Below, one piece after another: positions 5,453 through 6,742 of a DNA stretch of 6,742 bases. The stretch's first letter is position 1. The number at the start of each line of letters is the position of its first letter. This DNA is from Methanosaeta sp. UBA80 (GTDB taxonomy: Archaea; Halobacteriota; Methanosarcinia; Methanotrichales; Methanotrichaceae): assembly GCA_002505805.1 (NCBI GenBank), contig DAWB01000056.1, forward strand, positions 10,008 to 16,749, in the 5' to 3' direction. Below the pieces are notes generated by a model. The model saw only the letters and a list, made by a program, of their open reading frames with translations. It was not told where the DNA came from and ran no database searches. The position numbers were made by a program, and so were the translations under genes.

Positions 5453-5525
5453 AAAGATGGTGATGCTTCTGCCCAATATCCATGCTGCAGCTCTAGCTCC
5501 CAGTTCATAATCTTTCATCGCAATG

Positions 5526-5531
5526 TATTTA
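5526..5531 (+). promoter_or_regulatory. Possible TATA box of carAB
   Basis: TATTTA lies about 33 bases before ATG 5562. It would start transcription near 5555 and give a very short leader. It is a weaker match than the other boxes in this window. If it is the promoter, the upstream in-frame ATG at 5523 would not be on the transcript. Confidence 0.35.
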
Positions 5532-5561
5532 GGTGACTTAGCTGCTTGTCATGCCGATACT

Positions 5562-6668
5562 ATGATCGGGGTCTTAGGGCTAGAAGACGGGACAAGGGTG
5601 GAAGGTACCGGTTTTGGGGCAAGCGGTGTGGCCCTGGGCGAGCTGGTCTTCACCACAGTCATGTCCGGATATGAGGAAGCGCTGACCGATCCATCATATC
5701 ACGGACAGATGCTCATGTTCACCTATCCTCTGCAGGGAAACTACGGCATAAGCGGCGATGATTTTCAGTCGGAACGGATGTGGCCCCAGGCCATGGTCAG
5801 CCGGGGGTACTGGGACCGGCCCACTCACTACCAGCACAAAAAAACCCTGAGCCAGTTTCTGAAAGACGAGGGTAGACCGGGACTGTGCGGAGTGGACACC
5901 CGCATGCTGACACTCAAGGTGCGAGAGCAGGGAGTGATGAGGGCGGCCATCGCCGTAGGAGAGAGGAGCGAGGTAGAGGAGCTGGATGTGGTGGCCATGG
6001 CCAGATCTCAGCCTGATATCTCCAGCCGGGACCTGCTGGGGGATGTGAGCTGCCGGGCAGCCTATCGCATAGAAGGGCGCGGACCCCGGCTGGCAGTGAT
6101 AGACCTGGGGATCAAGAAAAACATCTTGAGAAGCCTGGCCTGCCGGGATTTCGATATGACCGTCTTTCCCTCTCACAGCAGCATCTCGGAGATAGAGGCG
6201 GCGAGGCCTGACGCCCTCTTCCTCTCCAATGGACCGGGAGACCCGGAGAGGGCCGAAAAAGCCATAGAGGCGGTAAAGCACTTTGCAGGAGCGATGCCCA
6301 TCTTCGGCATTTGCCTAGGCCATCAGGTCATATCCCTGGCTCTGGGAGCCCGGACCTTCAAGCTCAAGTTCGGGCATCACGGCGGAAACCAGCCGGTCAA
6401 GGACCTGGAGAAGAAGATCGTCTACATCACCTCCCAGAATCATAACTTCGCCGTGCGACCGGAGTCGGTGCAGGATACAGACCTCGTGGTCACCCAATTA
6501 AATGCCAACGACGGCACAGTGGAAGCAGTCAAGAGCGATAAACTTCAGGTTTTGGCGGTTCAGTACCATCCCGAGGCCAATCCCGGACCGCTATGTACGG
6601 AAGATCCATTCTTCGGATCGGTGCAGAGGATGATGAAAAGCGCCGCAAGAAAAGCCGGGAGGCGGTAG
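5562..6668 (+). CDS. carA: Carbamoyl-phosphate synthetase small (glutaminase) subunit
   Basis: From ATG 5562 the product has 368 residues, close to other CarA proteins. The N-terminal domain shows LEDGTRVEGTGFG, the segment TVMSGYEEALTDPSYHGQ and the later GVDTRMLT. The C-terminal class I glutamine amidotransferase domain has LSNGPGDP, the nucleophile C251 in FGICLGHQ, KFGHHGGNQPV, and the H336/E338 pair in YHPEANPGP, so the catalytic triad is complete. CarA releases ammonia from glutamine and passes it to CarB, which makes carbamoyl phosphate for pyrimidine and arginine synthesis. An in-frame ATG at 5523 would add 13 residues with no match to the family, and CarA homologues begin at the LEDGT region, so 5562 is preferred. 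Neither start has an SD, which suggests a leaderless or short-leader mRNA. carB follows two bases after the stop. Confidence 0.97.
   Translation: MIGVLGLEDGTRVEGTGFGASGVALGELVFTTVMSGYEEALTDPSYHGQMLMFTYPLQGNYGISGDDFQSERMWPQAMVSRGYWDRPTHYQHKKTLSQFLKDEGRPGLCGVDTRMLTLKVREQGVMRAAIAVGERSEVEELDVVAMARSQPDISSRDLLGDVSCRAAYRIEGRGPRLAVIDLGIKKNILRSLACRDFDMTVFPSHSSISEIEAARPDALFLSNGPGDPERAEKAIEAVKHFAGAMPIFGICLGHQVISLALGARTFKLKFGHHGGNQPVKDLEKKIVYITSQNHNFAVRPESVQDTDLVVTQLNANDGTVEAVKSDKLQVLAVQYHPEANPGPLCTEDPFFGSVQRMMKSAARKAGRR
6657..6662 (+). promoter_or_regulatory. Shine-Dalgarno site of carB
   Basis: GGGAGG in the last codons of carA lies eight bases before ATG 6671. As a downstream gene in an operon, carB has a strong SD while carA, the first gene, has none. 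Confidence 0.65.
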
Positions 6669-6670
6669 AT

Positions 6671-6742
6671 ATGCCCAAGAGATCCGATATCCATAAGGTC
6701 CTGCTCATAGGCTCCGGCCCCATTCAGATCGGCCAGGCGGCG
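6671..6742 (+). CDS. carB: Carbamoyl-phosphate synthetase large subunit, first 24 codons (3' end outside window)
   Basis: ATG 6671 opens a frame that runs off the window. The 24 visible residues include VLLIGSGPIQIGQAA, the conserved N-terminal nucleotide-binding strand and glycine loop of CarB. CarB is the large ATP-grasp subunit that phosphorylates bicarbonate and carbamate. Its place two bases after carA and the strong SD confirm the usual carAB operon. Whether the archaeal gene is split further downstream cannot be seen here. Confidence 0.92.
   Translation, partial: MPKRSDIHKVLLIGSGPIQIGQAA

Noticed and set aside
5523..5561. ATG 5523 as the start of carA
   Set aside because: The 13 extra residues do not resemble CarA N-termini and there is no SD. 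Family alignment from memory and the weak TATA box favour 5562. It cannot be fully excluded.
5694..6281. Long open frame (195 codons) on the - strand opposite carA
   Set aside because: It lies fully within carA, whose conserved residues explain the sequence. The predicted product has no signature and no promoter or SD; GC-rich codon bias produces such shadows.

Overview
The window looks like chromosomal DNA from a GC-rich methanogenic euryarchaeon. The clues are a coenzyme F420 biosynthesis enzyme (CofE family), archaeal TATA boxes placed just upstream of start codons, GGTGG/GGAGG-type ribosome binding sites, frequent TTG/GTG starts, and a free-standing Lrp/AsnC ligand-binding (RAM) domain. 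The protein style suggests Methanosarcinia, possibly the Methanothrix (Methanosaeta) group. That assignment is an impression from recalled sequences, not a search result. I saw no insertion sequence, CRISPR array, tRNA or rRNA.

Layout, left to right. (1) 1-2103, + strand: the 3' part of a dihydropteroate synthase-family gene, then, one base after its stop, a gene encoding an F420 gamma-glutamyl ligase (CofE) domain fused in frame to a complete-looking cytidine deaminase domain. (2) 2104-3061, + strand: two small exported proteins of unknown function. The first is extremely rich in tyrosine and tryptophan; the second has N-glycosylation sequons. Each has its own TATA box about 29 bases before its ATG. 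(3) 3062-4476, - strand: a two-gene operon of a lone RAM domain followed by a 12-helix MFS transporter of the drug-efflux type. (4) 4556-5436, - strand: a DUF3467 protein and a TPR protein whose reading frames touch or overlap. (5) 5437-5561: a divergent promoter region. (6) 5562 to the end, + strand: carA and the first 24 codons of carB, encoding the two subunits of carbamoyl-phosphate synthetase.

How the genes fit together. The first pair joins pterin C1-carrier synthesis (DHPS) to the hydride carrier F420 (CofE), the two coenzymes that work together in methanogenesis, with pyrimidine salvage (cytidine deaminase) added by fusion. CarAB starts pyrimidine and arginine synthesis. The remaining genes are accessory: export, a possible metabolite-linked efflux pump and small conserved unknowns.

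The least ordinary items are the CofE-cytidine deaminase fusion, a C-terminal module on the DHPS that I associate with the N-terminus of clostridial DHPS proteins, and the aromatic-rich secreted protein. None amounts to a demonstrated new system from sequence alone.
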